This document shows, in pieces, positions 1-11,987 of a DNA stretch of 64,000 nucleotides. Each line of letters begins with the position of its first letter. Positions within the stretch are counted from its first letter, which is position 1. Source of the DNA: Schistosoma haematobium (taxonomy: Eukaryota > Platyhelminthes > Trematoda > Strigeidida > Schistosomatidae); NCBI RefSeq assembly GCF_000699445.3, contig NC_067197.1, forward strand, positions 13,274,152-13,338,151. The letters run 5' to 3'. The notes under the pieces were generated by a model that saw nothing but the letters and a program-made list of their open reading frames with translations, had not been told where the DNA came from and searched no databases. The position numbers and the translations under genes were made by a program.

Positions 1-877
1 CGGTAACATGAAAAGGATGCTTATCAACCTTTGATTGAGTTAATGAACATGTTGTTTTATAAAGAATTTGAAGTTTGGCCGCCGGATAGGTTCTGGCTAG
101 CGCAGTATTCAGTCTCCTGTTGATTGTGTTTTCAACCTCGTCATCTTTGAAGTTTAGACTTATAGTTATTGGTTTTTTATTGACAGTAATTACTTCAGTA
201 TTATTTTCTTTACGCTTTTTATATTTTTCAATAAACTTTTGTGGGTAATAGTTGTCTCGTAGGCATTTTTGTACGTTCATCAATTCTTCTTCCAGCTTAT
301 CAGTGGTACAAATCTTTTCTGCCCTATAAAATAGTGTTTTAACTAGTGCCTTCTTGTAGCTGAGTGGACAAAAACTATTGAAATTCAGGTAAAGGCCATT
401 CCAAGTACTTTTTCGATAAAGCGAACGTTGGACTGTCCCGTCTCTCCTACGTTTTATAGCAACATCAATAAAGTGGAACATGTCATTCTGTTCGTGTTCC
501 ATAGTAAATTGGATGTTAGGATGTGCATTATTGAAGCGTTCTAGCAGGCGGATTGCATGCTGTTTATTGTTGCAGACAATGAACGTGTCATCAACATATC
601 TGGAATATTCCGTCGTTTCGCTAACCGCCTGATTAAGCACCATGTTTTCAAGATACCCCATAAAAATATCTGCCAGAATTGGACCTAGTGGGCTTCCCAT
701 TGCTACGCCATCGATTTGACGATATATGGTGTTATTAAACTGGAATTGGACGTCTGTTGTGCACATTAATAGTAGTTTTTTGAATTCTGGGGCTGGTAAA
801 GGTAGGAGATCATAATTCTGACAAATTATGTCAATAGTTTCAAAAAGTGGTATGTTGGTGAACAAGGATGTGACACC
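1..877 (-). CDS. Penelope-like element reverse transcriptase, C-terminal part (open at window edge)
   Basis: Read on the minus strand from 877 to the window edge, about 292 codons run without a stop. The frame is preceded by a stop codon at 878-880 and shows no initiator there, so it is 5'-truncated. Visible motifs are a finger/palm block SLFTNIPL, then GSPLGPILADIFMG, then the catalytic SRYVDDTF, followed by FHFIDVAIKRR and LYRKSTWNGLYLNFNSF. This order is that of Penelope-like retroelement RTs, which are related to telomerase, and not of LINE or gypsy RTs. A GIY-YIG endonuclease would be expected downstream, outside the window. The same family is present at 39.5-40.2 kb on the other strand. 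The long uninterrupted frame suggests a fairly young copy. Family assignment is confident; autonomy cannot be judged from this part. Confidence 0.85.
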
Positions 878-1382
878 CTACAATCATTCGTTATTAGTAA
901 GCAGCCAAACTCCAGTCTTCTGAAGTTTGCTGAAGCAGTTGCTATCAGGCGCCAAAAACCTGATTTATGTGTTCAGAAGGAGATGATTGTTAATCTTTCC
1001 CTGCCTTGGTGACAAATATTCTTCCGCTGCAGCTTAAAAAATTTTTTATTTTTAATTTTATCTTTTATATTTATTACGTCATCCATTTTATTTTTTCAAC
1101 TATCTTTAAAAAATTAATAGTCTTTCAACTGAACTCTACTCACTATATTCCTATCAATGTTTATTCATTATGTAATCAATTGTTTCTACCCCTTTGAACT
1201 GTTGTCACAATTAATGCTCTAGAATATTCTTTCACATTAGGTATATATTTACAATATTCAGCCTATTAATTTCATTTACACCCATGTCATACTTTACGAA
1301 TATTTCTTAAATATAAACCCTCTCATGTAAGCAATTCAAACCCATTATGTAATTATTATCTTTGTAAATACTATAGGTTGTA
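878..1382. other. AT-rich flank between the Penelope fragment and the hammerhead-like motif
   Basis: No gene is recognised. The Penelope homology stops at about 878. The following AT-rich sequence ends at the hammerhead-like motif at 1383 and an AATAAA-type signal (1405-1410). It could be the 3' UTR of an unrelated transposable element read on the plus strand. Confidence 0.3.
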
Positions 1383-1431
1383 AGCAGCTGACGAGAACCT
1401 ACGAAATAAAATGAATTCATGTTATTCTGCT
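1383..1431 (+). ncRNA. Hammerhead-ribozyme-like motif with long stem III and weak stem II
   Basis: The sequence holds both conserved core strands in the right order: CTGACGA at 1388-1394 and GAAA at 1403-1406, with the usual G10.1/C11.1 flanks. AGCAG (1383-1387) pairs perfectly with CTGCT (1427-1431) as stem I. The 20 bases 1406-1425 fold back on themselves with one mismatch as stem III, leaving a U before the expected cleavage point. Stem II is poor: only the closing G-C pair is clear in the eight bases 1395-1402. An alternative pairing of TAGGTT upstream with AACCTA would compete. It may be a decayed or non-canonical ribozyme. Confidence 0.4.
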
Positions 1432-2419
1432 AGAATCTTTGTTCTTGCTCTTTTCATAATTAAAAGTAGTTAGACTTAAAAAGAAACTATTCAAAGTGTT
1501 ACACACTGACCCTTAACAGAGAGAACGCAATGCATAGAAAAATGCTAACTCGAGAAAAACACTCCGTCCAAATATATTTAAGTCACAAAGCATCTGTATA
1601 AACGCTCTTCTTTTCGATTCCTTAGCCCAATGTTTTTCTAATCTTGATTATGGGAAATAACTTGCGAGAAAGTTTTGTCGACGGTTATCGACTTGGGGAG
1701 AGGTGAAGTTCTGTTCCAAGCACTCAAGAATCTGTAAGTATGATAATATCAATTAGTCGTTGAAGAAGTTAACGGAGTTATACATGAGATAGTGTTTCAC
1801 GTCTCCCAAGGAAGGTGAAGTCCATTACATAAAGAAGACCACATATATAAGCCATGAGTGTCTTTTGGGAGTGTGTTGTACGATCAAAAACCTCATTCGA
1901 GAAAACGCTAACCTACAATGGGGGCTCGGTAATGTTATATCCTAGTACGATTTATAGAATTGTGGTCAACTTCAGTATTAGTACTACTTCAATGAAAGCG
2001 TAGCGACCGAACAACCAATATTCGGTTGGAACGCCGGAATGACGAACCCAAGATTTATTAGATTAGACCAGACCACGTTCCTCTGTATAGCTCAAAACGC
2101 GTTTTTGAGATACTCGTATTATATTATATCAAAACAAAAACTCTGTGCTCAATATAAACGGTTCTAATTAAGAAAACAGTACAAATTATATCAAAAGCAC
2201 AAGATACCTCAAACTGTACAGCCTGTGCTATACAGTCAGAAGTTTCTCTAACGCAAAGTAGCGCACTAAACTATGAAGGAAACAGTTAATACTAAAGGGT
2301 TTGATACCTAAGAATCAATAAGAATATTCCCGAAAAGACGGGATCAGATATCTATCCACAGGGATTCCGGGAATTCTCTCAAGCAGACAGTCAAAAGGTT
2401 AACAGTCGATTCTGGGTTG
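1432..2419. other. No gene recognised
   Basis: About 1 kb of AT-rich sequence without a convincing reading frame, RNA or repeat that I can name. Confidence 0.4.
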
Positions 2420-4870
2420 TACCCTGTATGGGATAGGAGAGCTAGATCAACTGCAAAGTCCAAACGTTCTAATCGATTCCGAGATTTTCATTGTATTATA
2501 TGGTTCCTCTCAGGTGTTGAGGTCTTCGTAGTCCAGTCGACCACCAGAAGAAAGAGAAATGGTGGGAGTAAGCAGCCTTGTCTGACTCCAGTCCTCACTT
2601 GGAATACAACTGTCGGTTGTCCTCCATGCACGATTATGCAGTGTAATCCGTCGTATGAATTGCGGATGATGCTAACGATTTTCTCAGGTACACCAGTGTC
2701 GAAAGACGTTTTATAAAATCTTTCTATCCACACTGTCGAATGCTTTTTCATAACCAAGGGAGTTGGTATAGGAAGACGATTTCCATTCAATTGGTTGTCC
2801 AACGATGATTCGCAGTGTCGCGATTCGGCCAACGCACGATCGACCTTTACGAAATCCAACCTGTTGATCTCGAGGTTGGAGTCAACTGAATCTTCTTCTG
2901 GTTGAGCAACACTCTGATGAAAAATTTTCCTGGTACCGATAGTAGTGCTATACCTTTGTACCTCTCACATCTGCTCAGATCTTTATTCTATCGTGTCTTT
3001 ATGAGGTGTCCTTCTTCCCAGCATGTCTGTGGCAGTTGTTCTTCCTCCCAAACCTTTCTGAATAAAATCTGAAGCATCCTTGCACTCACTCATTTGTATT
3101 TCTGACTTCATTGCTACAACTGGTATATTGTCAGGGGCGTCTGCTTTCCCAATCTTGATTTGTCTGTCCTCCAGTTCTTCAGTCTCAGTGATCGGCTTGC
3201 CTTCTTATATTTGAATGGTCACACCGCTTTACAATATATCCCCTCTAGTTTCTCTGTTGCATCATATGATTGTCTCATAATTCCATATTTTCCAGCATTT
3301 TCGGCTATCATTGCTAGTCCTCACACGTATTTCAGATTTTCGGTTCTGTGTATTCGGTCTATGCTTTGACTTTGTCTATTCTCGTTCGGTTATTGTTAAT
3401 TGCTGTCTTCTTGTTCTTCCTTTCTTGAAAATTGTCCACGGTTTCAATAGAGATTCATTTCTTGTGATGATGCTTCTTGGGGCATAAAGCCTCCTGATAT
3501 GTCGAAGTTGGTGTTTCTTTGATCCATTTCCAAATGTCATCCATAATAGTCTCTTCTTCTTTCATTCGGTCATGCAAGGCTCGGAACCTGTTGTTGAGAG
3601 CTATCCTGAATTCGTTGACTTTGCCAGTATCTAGAAGGAAGGCTGTATTGAACCTTTGTAATGCTGTCTCTCCAATGGTCCAGTGTTTCTTTAGCTTCAG
3701 TTTCATCTTGGCAACCACCAAATGGTGGTTGCCCTTCTGAAATTTTTATTGTTACAAATATGATCTATTTGGTTCTCTTTGGTGTGGTTCGGTGAGACCC
3801 ATGTAGCTTTGGGTATGTGTTTTTACGAATATAGTTCCACCTATAACCGATTTGTTGAATGCACATAGATTTGAGAATCTCTCTCGATTTTTGTTTCTCC
3901 CAGTCAATCCTTGTTGTCACATGATATATTCACACCCGGTGTTGTCCATCCCGACTTTGGCGTTTAGGTCTCCCATCAGGATGATGCGATCCTTTATTGG
4001 GGATTCCGCTATGATTGATTGCAACCACTCATAGAACTGATCTTTATCGTTGGCGTTGCTGTCATTGGTGGGTGCATAACCTTGGATAAGATTCATTGTG
4101 ATTCCCTCCGTCTTTGTTTGGAAGGATGCTTTGATGATTCTGGATCCATGAGATTCCCATTTTATAGGTACTCTTCGTGCTTCTTTAGACAATATCAGTG
4201 CAAATCGTTGTATGTGTGGAGCATTTTTTCCTTCATGATCAGAGTAAAATAGATTCTGTCGTGAACCTGATCTTTTCTGTATACCTTAGGTCCAATGGTT
4301 TTAACTTATTCCGAGAAACACCAGGTTGTATCTCCTCATTTCCGTAGTTATTTTGTTAGTCTTTCCTGTCTCTTACATTGTCCAGCCATTCCATGTGCCT
4401 ATATTAACTATTACTATGATTGTCAGAATTAGCGTCGGCATTATGGCTTCCAAAGAATTTCGTCGTCTGCCTTCCCACTTTCGATTTGTTTGTTCTCCAG
4501 TCCTTCAATATCAGTGATCCGCTTGCCTTCTTCATATTTGAATGATCACACCGTCTCACAATATATACATTCTACTTTCCCTTTTGCATCATGTAATTGT
4601 CTCATAATTTCATCCCTTGCAGCATTTTCGGCTATCATTGCTAGTCCTCACACGTATTTCAGATTTTCTGTTCTAAAGCTCCTCTTCTCTCATATTTTCG
4701 CTTCTGTGTATTCGGTCTGTGCTTTGACCTAATCTGTTCTCGTTCGGTTATCGTTAACTGCTGTCTTCTTGTTCTTCCTTTCTTGGAACCTGTTGTTGAG
4801 AGCTAACCTGAATTCGTTGAGTTTGCATGTATCTAGAAGGAAGGCTGTAGTGAATCTATCCTATAAAAGT
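2420..4870 (-). mobile_element. SR2/RTE-like LINE, degenerate copy A
   Basis: Minus-strand remains of an RTE-clade (SR2-like) non-LTR retrotransposon. In element order, an AP-endonuclease block lies at 4192-3917 (GYAPTNDSN, ILMGDLNAKVG). It is followed by a linker at 3721-3455 (VVAKMKLKLKKHW) and then RT palm blocks at 2859-2488 (IIRNSYDG, RTGVRQGCLLPPF). Stops break the frame between these blocks, so no full ORF2 exists. The segment from about 2488 to 4470 is collinear with copy B at 18210-20192 in inverted orientation, with no net indel (paired coordinates always sum to 22680). Beyond 4470 the element is joined to a second piece of its own linker region (4470-4860), which repeats the 3138-3660 part. 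The 5' UTR and 3' end are missing. Confidence 0.8.
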
Positions 4871-6758
4871 TCCACAGATATTCAAGGTCTGAAAGTGCCT
4901 GTGCCTGTGTAATCTTTATAATCGAAGGTTATTAACTCAGTCAAATCAGAAGCATGTGATATTTGGGATGTTTGGGAATATATCTGGAGGGTTGTCGAAA
5001 AGTTGAGAGTCTTTTGATCTAAGCCAGATAGAGTTTTTAAGGAGTACGTAACATGGTATACCCACTCGTGAGCTGGTGTGGATGAGTGACCGGGTTCTTC
5101 AACTAGGTTGCGTCCTGTAGAATTAATGAAGTCAGCAGCAATGTCAAAGACTTACAGGACCATCTATTTTGAAGATTTATTTGCTATTACACCCCTAATA
5201 ACTGAGCTGTTGAACGGTTTATGACTACGAGAACAAACCATGCCTCTATAACCCTTCATGTTCCTGGGTCCGCTTCAATTCATTTCTGGTTATCGTTAAA
5301 GTTAGTTTCCCCCCCAAATATCGTTTCTCCTGCATTCATAATTGTAGCGGTGGATGACTCACCAAAATCAATAGCTTTTGAAGTCCTCGATATTAAATAT
5401 GCTACCGATATATCGGGAAGTGATCAATCTAAGCTGGTTCTTGGTTGTAGATGTGAAGCAGTGAACTTTGAAGGTTCTTGATATTATGTTCACTAAGGTC
5501 TTTTGAGTGAAACTCTATTCACTTCATGTAGTAGTTAAGTGTATCAGCCGTGATATTTTTCTCTGCATTCATGAGCCTCCATCAAAATTTCTACTTTTAT
5601 ACTGGTGGTCGCTGTTTCACTATAGATACTAAGAATTCTTTCCAGAGGTATGGTAGCATATTATATCCGAGCTTCCAGTTTATCATAAGTAGTTTTTTAT
5701 ACGGCGTACAGAGCCGTCATCTTGTACGGATGTTTGGCCGATCGCCTTTGGTTAGTGGCATGTTGAATGAAACTAACATCAATAATATAAATGAGGGACG
5801 TTTACATAGCTACTCATATCGGGGATTTATTAAAGATTGCTTGTCTCACTTATTCATTACCTCTAGCAGCGATCATCTCTAAGGCCATCATAATAATTGT
5901 GACTTAATAGACTAGGGATATATTCCTTATTTTTCCACAATTTTAGTTATCTGGTACAAAAATAAGCTCAAAAACCAAGTGTTTTATCTAGACATATTAT
6001 TTATCATTAAACCGCACTGATGATCAATTAGGATATGATGAAGGTGAAGGAAACGTATTCGTCCTGCCTTTTGGTTTTTGTCTTAATGATTTGTTGAAAT
6101 TAAGCAATACAAAATACATATTCAAGCGCCATTCCAATTGTCTGGGTACGTAGTGGTAGTATTAAAGGTTTGTTGGTAGTCGTTCTTTATTTTTACAGCC
6201 TAACTGATATTCCTCGTTCCGAAGAATTACCTAACACATGTACTGACCTGTTATTAGATTGGGGTAGATAGGGTCAAGTGAAATCATTAAGCATTTTCTT
6301 TAGAAGTAGGCGAAATTAAATTTGTGATACAATAAGACTGCTCGAGCAATGTTACTTTAGCATAATTTAAAGGGTTACTGGGGATGTTTCACCAACACTT
6401 GTTTTAAAAGACAACTGGTGTGTCTTATCTAAAAATGTATAAATTCCTATACTGTATATTGCTGTTTTTACACATAAGCATCCTCCATAGACGCTAATTA
6501 TAATCAGAAACCATAGACGATATAAACTTTGATTGCAAACGTAAGTATACAGTTTCATCTCGAGACATTTTCAGCCTTGGTCAGGTGTATTCTCTTGGCG
6601 ACCGCTAAAGTTTACAAACTCCAATCTTCTATATTGTAGATCGTCGATTGCCGTCTCAGGGATTATTACAATTACTGATCAAATACTGGACAAAAACAAC
6701 TAGGTGAATTTCACCAAACTCATTCCCACCATCTGGAGCAGAGGCAAATACCCCATAA
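4871..6758. other. Intergenic region upstream of PDCD4, nothing recognised
   Basis: Several short open frames occur (for example 5221-5481 and 5550-5882) but none shows a recognisable domain or supporting codon pattern. No clear core promoter is seen. Transcription of the PDCD4-like gene should start somewhere in the right-hand end of this stretch. Confidence 0.35.
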
Positions 6759-9700
6759 ATGTCCAAGAGAGGGCAAACTGTTTTCTCTGGTGATGGAGGC
6801 GCTGCGAGCGGCGAGGAGTCAGCAGGGGAAATGATCTGGCCGCCACCGTCTTTTGATAAATCCCAGAAAGGTCCATTAGTGCCACATGGAAAGAAGAAAC
6901 GCTACCACTCAGCCTCGTTCAGCCACTCTGGTACAAACGGTCTTACAATCGATGGAATTCCTTCTGACTTGCATAAATTAACGGCTGCACTTCACAAAGT
7001 CCAGCTCTCTGGTAGTCGTTTGCCTTATGGCAAGAATAGCAAAAAGTCACGAGATGGACGCAAATTACCTAGCAAACGTAAGTTTGTATGAAAAGTTTTG
7101 CAGTTGCTGTAGGTGGTGGAAAGCATGACGATCCTACTGACGTTTTGGATGAGATCGAGTTGGATCCTGAGGATCCTGACTTTGATTCTGATGTGGATGT
7201 AAGTATCCTATCCTTACAGCATATATTGGTTTAGGCACCTGTTACGTTTGATGAGTTTCAGCCAACTCTGGCTGATGATATATTTGAAAAGACTTTCATT
7301 TCATTGATGAACGAGTTTTTCATACACGGCAAAACTCAGGAGGTTATTGTAAGTCATCCCATTGTTGTTCTATAGTTATTGTTTACAGTAAATCTACCTT
7401 CTGATTATACTTACTCAACCTTTTTTGTTTATTTCTAAGTGTTTTCACCTAACTTAGGTTTTACTCAGTAAGTTAGGGAAGCAGCATCACCATTGTTAGT
7501 TTGAAATTTGTTGGTTCAACCTTAAGAGCGGTTGTATCGTATGTGCGACCTAATATTTATATGTTAAGCCTTTGTAAACAGCCCATTCGTCCGCTTGATA
7601 TTTTTTGGTGTTACAATGTGTAGATCCGTACCATTCGAAAAGAAACCAGAGTTCTACAGTTAATAAGTCGTTTTTCATCCTTTTGGATTATCAGGAATTG
7701 GGACAAAACAGAGCTTCAGGAATGCGACAGAAAAAAAGAGGTAATATTCCAGAGAAGTAAAAGAGGGAAGAGTAGTATAATTGAAAGAAGCAGTGTTTAC
7801 TAAGATATAACTCAGTGGAAGGTAGTCACAAAATAACTTTCAGTTAACAAAACCCATCCCACTTATAAAAAGTATAATGAACGGTCATGGAAGGATTTCC
7901 ACTGGTTTCCGTCGTAATAAGTCCGAAAGCCGTAACCAATTACTATTTTCGTGACCTTAGTGTGGAAAAATATTTTCTTTGATTTGTTTGTCTTCCAGTA
8001 AATTTGGATAAGATAGCCTTTACATTGAACTTATTCGGTGTCCTTTCAGGATGTTCTTTCGGATATGAGTCTTGCGGGACATCAACGTCGTCGACTTCCA
8101 TATTTGGCAATTACTCTTGCCATTCAACATCGACAAACACAATGCGAGCTAACATCAGAACTGCTGTCAGACATGTGTGGCAAAGTCCTCAATCATGCTC
8201 ACATTCAACAAGGATTCCAACTTGTTTTCAGTGAAATTGGTGATCTCATCATTGATGTCCCCAAAGTGCCTGAGGTATGTTTGTGAACATATTTCTTAAT
8301 GGTAAAGTTTCTGTTATTAACAGACCATATATTTTACCCCACAGCAAAATTTATACTAAACTTTAACATAAGCTCTTTTCACACAAATACTTTTTAAAAG
8401 TTCCCCTTAAAGTGCACATTGTTTTTAAATTCTCTTCATCATAGTTATGTGATGATTAGAAGTATTACTGAATATTTCCAAGGTCCTACTTTGCCTCTCA
8501 TACAAAACGAGTCTAAAATATCTTTTTCAACTTTATCCTGAACTACCAGGTATCATTGTCACCAATATAAATTTTGGAGTAAAGCAATTACTGCATCTTC
8601 ATTATAGGAAAACCTTACAGAACAATTAGATTATGTAACTAATTGACAAACACCTCATTTATTTACTCAAGGTTTTGGTGCCCGGGCAGTATCTCAGTCC
8701 TTACGCAAATCAATGGTTACTGCTAATGGCCTCATTCTTATTGTGTGACACATGTATTTGGTGCCCCCTTATACCACTGTTTGTGTCCAAATAAACGAAC
8801 AAGGTATATGGCAAGCGTTCAGAACATAGAGGAGTATTTGGAATGTGTTAGCTGCCACCTTTCTTTTTTATATGACATTCAGTGATATGTAACGTACACT
8901 AACCTCGAAAACACAGTCGTTCGACGCTTAGTCAAACAATAAGCTCGTGTATGTACCCGTATATCCTATTTGTGTCTTTATTTTTCGCCATTATAAAATT
9001 AAAGATGTATCATTTGAAACCAATACACGATTGTCTCGCATTTTTCGATAGATCTGGAAGCTAAGAGTATAGATTGCAATTGTTTAAACAGACTGGAAAA
9101 GGCAACAGTTTATTACCATTACTGTGAAGTAAAACATAACTGTTAAGCGTTTTGCTTAAACTTGGTTCATATTTTCATTTTCAGCCAAACATTTAAAATA
9201 TGACATGTTTTCATCTTCTCTGTCTTAGTATATTGGGCGTTTTATAGCAAGAGCAGTTACAGATGATATCCTCCCTCCCAAATTTATTGAGCTGCAGAGA
9301 AATATTCTATCTCAGGTTTCACCTAGTAGCAGCCCTCTCCAAACTGAGACAGGCGAATCGGAAAACGCTATCACGGTCTCTACTAAATCAAATCATTCCA
9401 ACTCACAAAATACAATTCGAGTTGGTACTCGCAACTTTAGTGACAGCAGTTCTGGTGGCTCAGTATCTGTGGACACCTCTGCTAGCAGTGGTATTGGCTC
9501 TGCATCAAGCTTGATAACCGTCAATATGTCCCGTCCAGACCTAGCTCTTGAGGCTCTGAACAGAGCTGAAAGTATTCTAACTCTAAGACATGCCTATGCT
9601 AGATTGGATAACATTTGGGGTGTACCCGCTGGCCCAAAAGCTACAAAAATGCTAGTGAAAAAAATCAAAAGATTAGTCAAGTCATTCATTGAATCAAATG

Positions 9701-11751
9701 ATATTGACGAAGCTACTGCAGCACTGTTAGAACTAGATGCCCCTCATTTTCGACATGAGCTTGTTTTCCAGGTGAGTTTAGCAGAATATACTTAATTCTT
9801 TGACAGTTCTTGTAACGAAATTTTGCTAGTCCTGATCAATATATTTATGTAAATTTCATGATTATATCTTATATTTTTACGGAGAGTTTTTAATTTTCCA
9901 TTTACCATACAAAGTATAACTTTGAAAATAGTTAGTGTGCATTTTAAGATTGGTGGAATACTGATTGATATGTCCGACTGAACATTCGTATCTCCATATG
10001 AGGTAACGTTTTATAGTATACAAATAACTTGTCATCCGATGGCAAATGAGTCACATCAACTATCGTGAAAAAAAGTCAGAATTCAAAAGGTTTTTCAATA
10101 TCATATGTGTTATGGTTTTGACTGCAAAGGTTACAAACACAGAGTATACATATCCAAGTTACATCATACAATTTCACGCTTGATTGTTAATTAAAGTGAT
10201 GGTGTCGTTTAGTTAACAAAAACAACTTGGAGGTCATATTACCTTTTTCTGTGACTTTATATCACCTCTGCAATTTGATATTAGGTGTATGCAATGGTAA
10301 ATAATGACCCGTTAAATTCGATACCTAAACGATTGTTAACTGATTTTCTTCAGATTTTTACTTGGTCTGTAAGTTGGGCGGCTATTCCATTCCACAGACG
10401 TTTACACTGGTTTACAAATTTTTGAGTGGATTTGGGTTTTAGATAGTTGAAATTTAACAGTTCAAACAAATGATTAATATGACCAGTTCTGCACTATCCT
10501 TATATTATTTGCCAGTGCTCATCTTGAATTTTTTACTGATTTGAAACTATCTTTCAACCCTTAAGGGTGCGACCTTAACCCTCATCTCATCAGTGTTTGA
10601 TAACCAAGTGTAACAAACACTAGGGCTAGTAGTCTAATGCGTGTAATTATGAAGTCTAGTTCACCTAACTATTCTTAAGAGAAGCAGTTTGTAGTTGTTT
10701 CGGGCAGGTACTAGCTTTTATGGAACTAAAACGTGTGAATGTAGTAATGTCTCACTGTAATATTTGAAGCTTATTTAATCACTTCTTATTATCAAAATCC
10801 CTTTCTAAATCTTTTTTAGTCAATTATAATGGCTATAGAAATAAGCACAGAGGATGCACGTGAACGTGTTATTCGTTTACTGAAGGAATTATGTGCTTCA
10901 GTTGTTTTGACAATAGACCAGTTAACTCTGGGTGTCAAACGTGTTTATGCTGAATTACCAGACCTACAAATAGATGTACCTGCTGCCTACACGTTAATGG
11001 AATTATTTATGAACGGAGCCATTAAAGCTGGTTTCATACCAAGAAAGTTAGCTAACGAATTTACTACCAAGTAAGTTCATACACTAATTTGTCTGCATTT
11101 CAAATCATTACGTTTCTCCTGTGCTATAAATCGACACATATTATAACCAGTTATCGGATTTAAAATTAAGGTTCTTACATTAGATCGCCATATATATTGT
11201 TTAAACGACTTATTTTTCCATGAAAGTGCAAGACTTATGGGAACTGTTGGCCAGTCCGTCTCCAATAAATATCAGTATATAGATAGATTGACCACTAATT
11301 GTTCACTCAACATGGCTTATCAAGACCTAGCTACTGGAGGCTCGAAGTATTATAATTTTAAGCCATGTCTGGTATATTTGGTAATATTTGAGATGTATTT
11401 ACTAGCCCAAAGCATATATGTATATTTAGCCCAAAATAATTATGATTAGAAATTGACAAATCAGCCAGTTGGAGATTTCAATCACCACACAAATGTTGCT
11501 TCATACTATCACTCAATGGCTTAGAAAATGTCACTTAAACACGGTACCATTTAGTGTTCGTCTTTCAAGAGGAAATTCATGGTGTACAACACCATCGGGG
11601 TGTATTCATTATAAATTTTGTGTATACGTCGCAACCCATCAGTCTTTCAAATATCTTTTACTCTGATGTATCATTTTCTTTCAGACCTCGTAAACGTTTC
11701 ATCTCAGAGACTGATTCAATCTATAGAACTAATAGTTCGAAACCCTGGTGA
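6759..11751 (+). CDS. PDCD4: Programmed cell death 4 (PDCD4) homologue, seven coding exons
   Basis: Translation repressor of the PDCD4 family; in other animals its two MA3 domains bind eIF4A and block its helicase activity. Exons by GT-AG and frame: 6759-7077, 7113-7198 (or 7104-7198), 7235-7348, 8050-8274, 9229-9771, 10820-11070, 11685-11751. The product is about 534 residues (human PDCD4 is 469). MA3-1 covers roughly residues 140-262 (TFDEFQPTLADDIFEKTF, ELTSELLSDMCGKV, IGRFIARAV). A Ser/Thr-rich linker of about 80 residues follows. MA3-2 covers roughly 387-512 (KKIKRLVKSFIES, ELDAPHFRHELVF, SIIMAIE, LDQL-type helix). The C-terminus keeps RKRFISETDS, matching the Akt-type phosphosite region of human PDCD4. 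The start at 6759 is the first ATG after an in-frame TAA at 6756. Introns grow from about 35 bases at the 5' end to about 1 kb, a schistosome habit. An untranslated first exon may exist upstream. Confidence 0.92.
7078..7112 (+). other. PDCD4 micro-intron 1 (35 nt, alternative 26 nt)
   Basis: The frame of exon 1 would run into a stop at 7089-7091 unless this piece is removed. The donor GTAAGT is at 7078. Two acceptors keep the frame: TAG ending at 7112 (35 nt) and CAG ending at 7103 (26 nt), differing by three residues (LAV). The longer form fits usual schistosome micro-intron size and gives a KRGGK junction similar to the Gly-rich part of human PDCD4. Confidence 0.65.
7199..7234 (+). other. 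PDCD4 micro-intron 2 (36 nt)
   Basis: The donor GTAAGT is at 7199 and the acceptor TTTAG ends at 7234. An upstream CAG at 7216-7218 would bring an in-frame TAG into the exon, so 7234 is the working acceptor. Removal joins an acidic stretch (PEDPDFDSDVD) to the start of MA3 domain 1. Confidence 0.8.
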
Positions 11752-11981
11752 AGGACTAATTCAAGAGGCCATGAATAAACGGGGCCCGGTGATCGCTCAT
11801 ATTGCTAAATCCTAAATTTAGCTTCACTGTCTGCAGCCGAATTTTTCATTAGTATTATTTCAAACATTTCGTTCTGTCTATTTTTCATCAATGTTAGTAT
11901 GTGTTAAGATATCTGTCAGTGGTGGTTTGTTTTTCCTATCAGGTTTTTGTTGAATATGCATTTTAGTTTATGTAAACACTG

Positions 11982-11987
11982 AATAAA
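11982..11987 (+). terminator. Polyadenylation signal of the PDCD4 homologue
   Basis: AATAAA lies 231 bases after the stop codon, followed by a T/G-rich stretch; it is the first canonical signal downstream on the plus strand. Confidence 0.6.

Noticed and set aside
3917..4252. Overlapping plus-strand frames across SR2 copy A
   Set aside because: They are antisense to the endonuclease frame, which carries the recognisable motifs.
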